13,082 nt of DNA from Candidatus Omnitrophota bacterium (GTDB lineage: Bacteria; Omnitrophota; Gorgyraeia; Gygaellales; Profunditerraquicolaceae): assembly GCA_026387485.1 (NCBI GenBank), contig JAPLLQ010000139.1:1-13082 (forward strand). Direction: 5' to 3'. Shown piece after piece: positions 12,533 to 13,082 of this stretch (positions are counted from its first letter, which is position 1; each line of letters opens with the position of its first letter). The notes under the pieces are model-generated. The model worked only from the letters and a program-made list of their open reading frames with translations, did no database searches and was not told where the DNA came from. Made by a program: the position numbers and the translations under genes.

Positions 12533-12957
12533 TTGTAGGAGTATTCGGTTGTAACGTCTATCTGGGTCTTCCCAGTACCTGCACTGTTCATAGGATAGAT
12601 CTTGACTTGAATGTCATATGGGATATCAGGGTCAACATCAGTGTTGTTAATAGGCAGGATATTATAGGTCCCAGTCTCGACATCTATACAATGTCTATAG
12701 CAGGCGAATTTAATCGCGCCGCTTGGAGGACTAGGAACCCACCCTCCATTCGTACCCTTTCTTAACATCTCAAGGGTATAGTTCATTATGGCTCTGCCCG
12801 CATAATAGGCTTTGATACGGCTTACTTGATGGTGAGTTAGCCGAGAATGGGTTAAGGTTATCCGTAGTATGATTCCTCCCAGGATTATAACTATTAACAC
12901 GGTAGCTAAAACGATAAATAAAGCTACGCCTTTCTTAGTCTTCTCTACCCTAGGCAT
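12529..12957 (-). CDS. PilX/GspK-like minor pilin
   Basis: The protein has 142 residues. The leader MPRVEKTKKG precedes VALFIVLATVLIVIILGGII. Gly is at the cleavage position, but Ile replaces the +5 Glu, as expected for GspK/PilX-type proteins, which lack that residue. AYYAGRAIMNYTLEMLRKG (50-68) resembles the YYAAEAG...L pattern of the PilX N-terminal family. The protein is shorter than a typical GspK, which carries a large globular insertion, so PilX is the better match. Two cysteines (86, 90) lie close together. It overlaps the upstream winged-helix gene by 8 bp and is separated from the pil operon by the repeat-rich intergenic region, with no recognisable terminator. It may cap the fibre tip with the GspI/J-like proteins. 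Confidence 0.75.
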   Translation of the reverse strand: MPRVEKTKKGVALFIVLATVLIVIILGGIILRITLTHSRLTHHQVSRIKAYYAGRAIMNYTLEMLRKGTNGGWVPSPPSGAIKFACYRHCIDVETGTYNILPINNTDVDPDIPYDIQVKIYPMNSAGTGKTQIDVTTEYSYK

Positions 12958-13082
12958 CTTTTCTTAAGGATATTTTATAATCATTACTTGACTGCTGAAG
13001 AAGAACGTGGCCCTCCCTAGCTAACCAACCCAGGCTCATTAAGACATTATCGCGTGATTTATCAATGCCTTTAATGAGCTGG
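12950..13082 (-). CDS. Winged-helix (DUF2582-like) protein, C-terminal fragment
   Basis: Only the last 43 residues are in the window. The visible sequence starts QLIKGIDKSRDNVLMSLGWL, continues AREGHVLLQQ and ends KISLRKDA. The pattern of a helix followed by LGWLAREG and a beta wing closely resembles the small winged helix-turn-helix proteins of the DUF2582 family. The stop TAG (12950-12952) lies within the first codons of the PilX-like gene (8-bp overlap), so the two are probably co-translated. The function and target of the family are unknown to me. The start and any promoter are outside the window. Confidence 0.65.
   Translation of the reverse strand, partial: QLIKGIDKSRDNVLMSLGWLAREGHVLLQQSSNDYKISLRKDA

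Overview
The window looks like a chromosomal segment of a diderm (outer-membrane) bacterium. It encodes a secretin, a PilMNOP-type alignment complex, a GspE/PilB ATPase, a GspF/PilC platform protein and a set of class III (pre)pilins. The A+T-rich composition and the style of the pilin genes fit an uncultivated lineage such as Candidatus Omnitrophota. That placement is inference from family resemblance, not a phylogeny. Every gene I can support, including the tRNA, is on the minus strand, so the biological reading order runs from high to low coordinates.

Upstream end (13082 to 12323). A partial winged-helix gene overlaps by 8 bp a small PilX/GspK-like pilin gene. A 206-bp intergenic region follows. 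It holds six copies of the hexamer TACTTA at near-helical spacing, three of them in a 10-bp tandem array, directly upstream of a clean sigma70-type promoter.

Assembly operon (12322 to 5088). A 64-residue excisionase/BldC-like HTH gene leads a tightly packed operon: pilM, pilN, pilO, pilP, secretin (gspD/pilQ), ATPase (gspE/pilB) and platform (gspF/pilC). Genes overlap or are separated by at most 13 bp. The ATPase N-terminus matches the two-motif layout of the MshEN cyclic-di-GMP-binding domain.

Pilin operon (5087 to 3170). A second promoter (TTGACT, 17 bp, TATACT) drives two related major-type (pseudo)pilins and then GspI- and GspJ-like minor pseudopilins. No PilT retraction ATPase or prepilin peptidase is in view. 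This is therefore either a type IV pilus or a type II secretion-like machine built with type IV pilus alignment proteins.

tRNA and AmmeMemoRadiSam cassette (3169 to 1). A promoter precedes a structured leader and a tRNA-Ala(CGC) flanked by two related palindromes. Only 40 bp later comes a radical SAM enzyme (AmrS), which overlaps a fused Memo+AMMECR1 protein (AmrB-AmrA), which overlaps a CcdA/DsbD-like membrane protein that runs off the window. Both AmmeMemoRadiSam proteins carry N-terminal export or anchor sequences. Together with the thiol-transporter-like neighbour, this suggests an envelope-located version of a conserved but poorly understood system. I consider it the most interesting item here, alongside the repeat/HTH regulatory region and the predicted c-di-GMP control of the ATPase.
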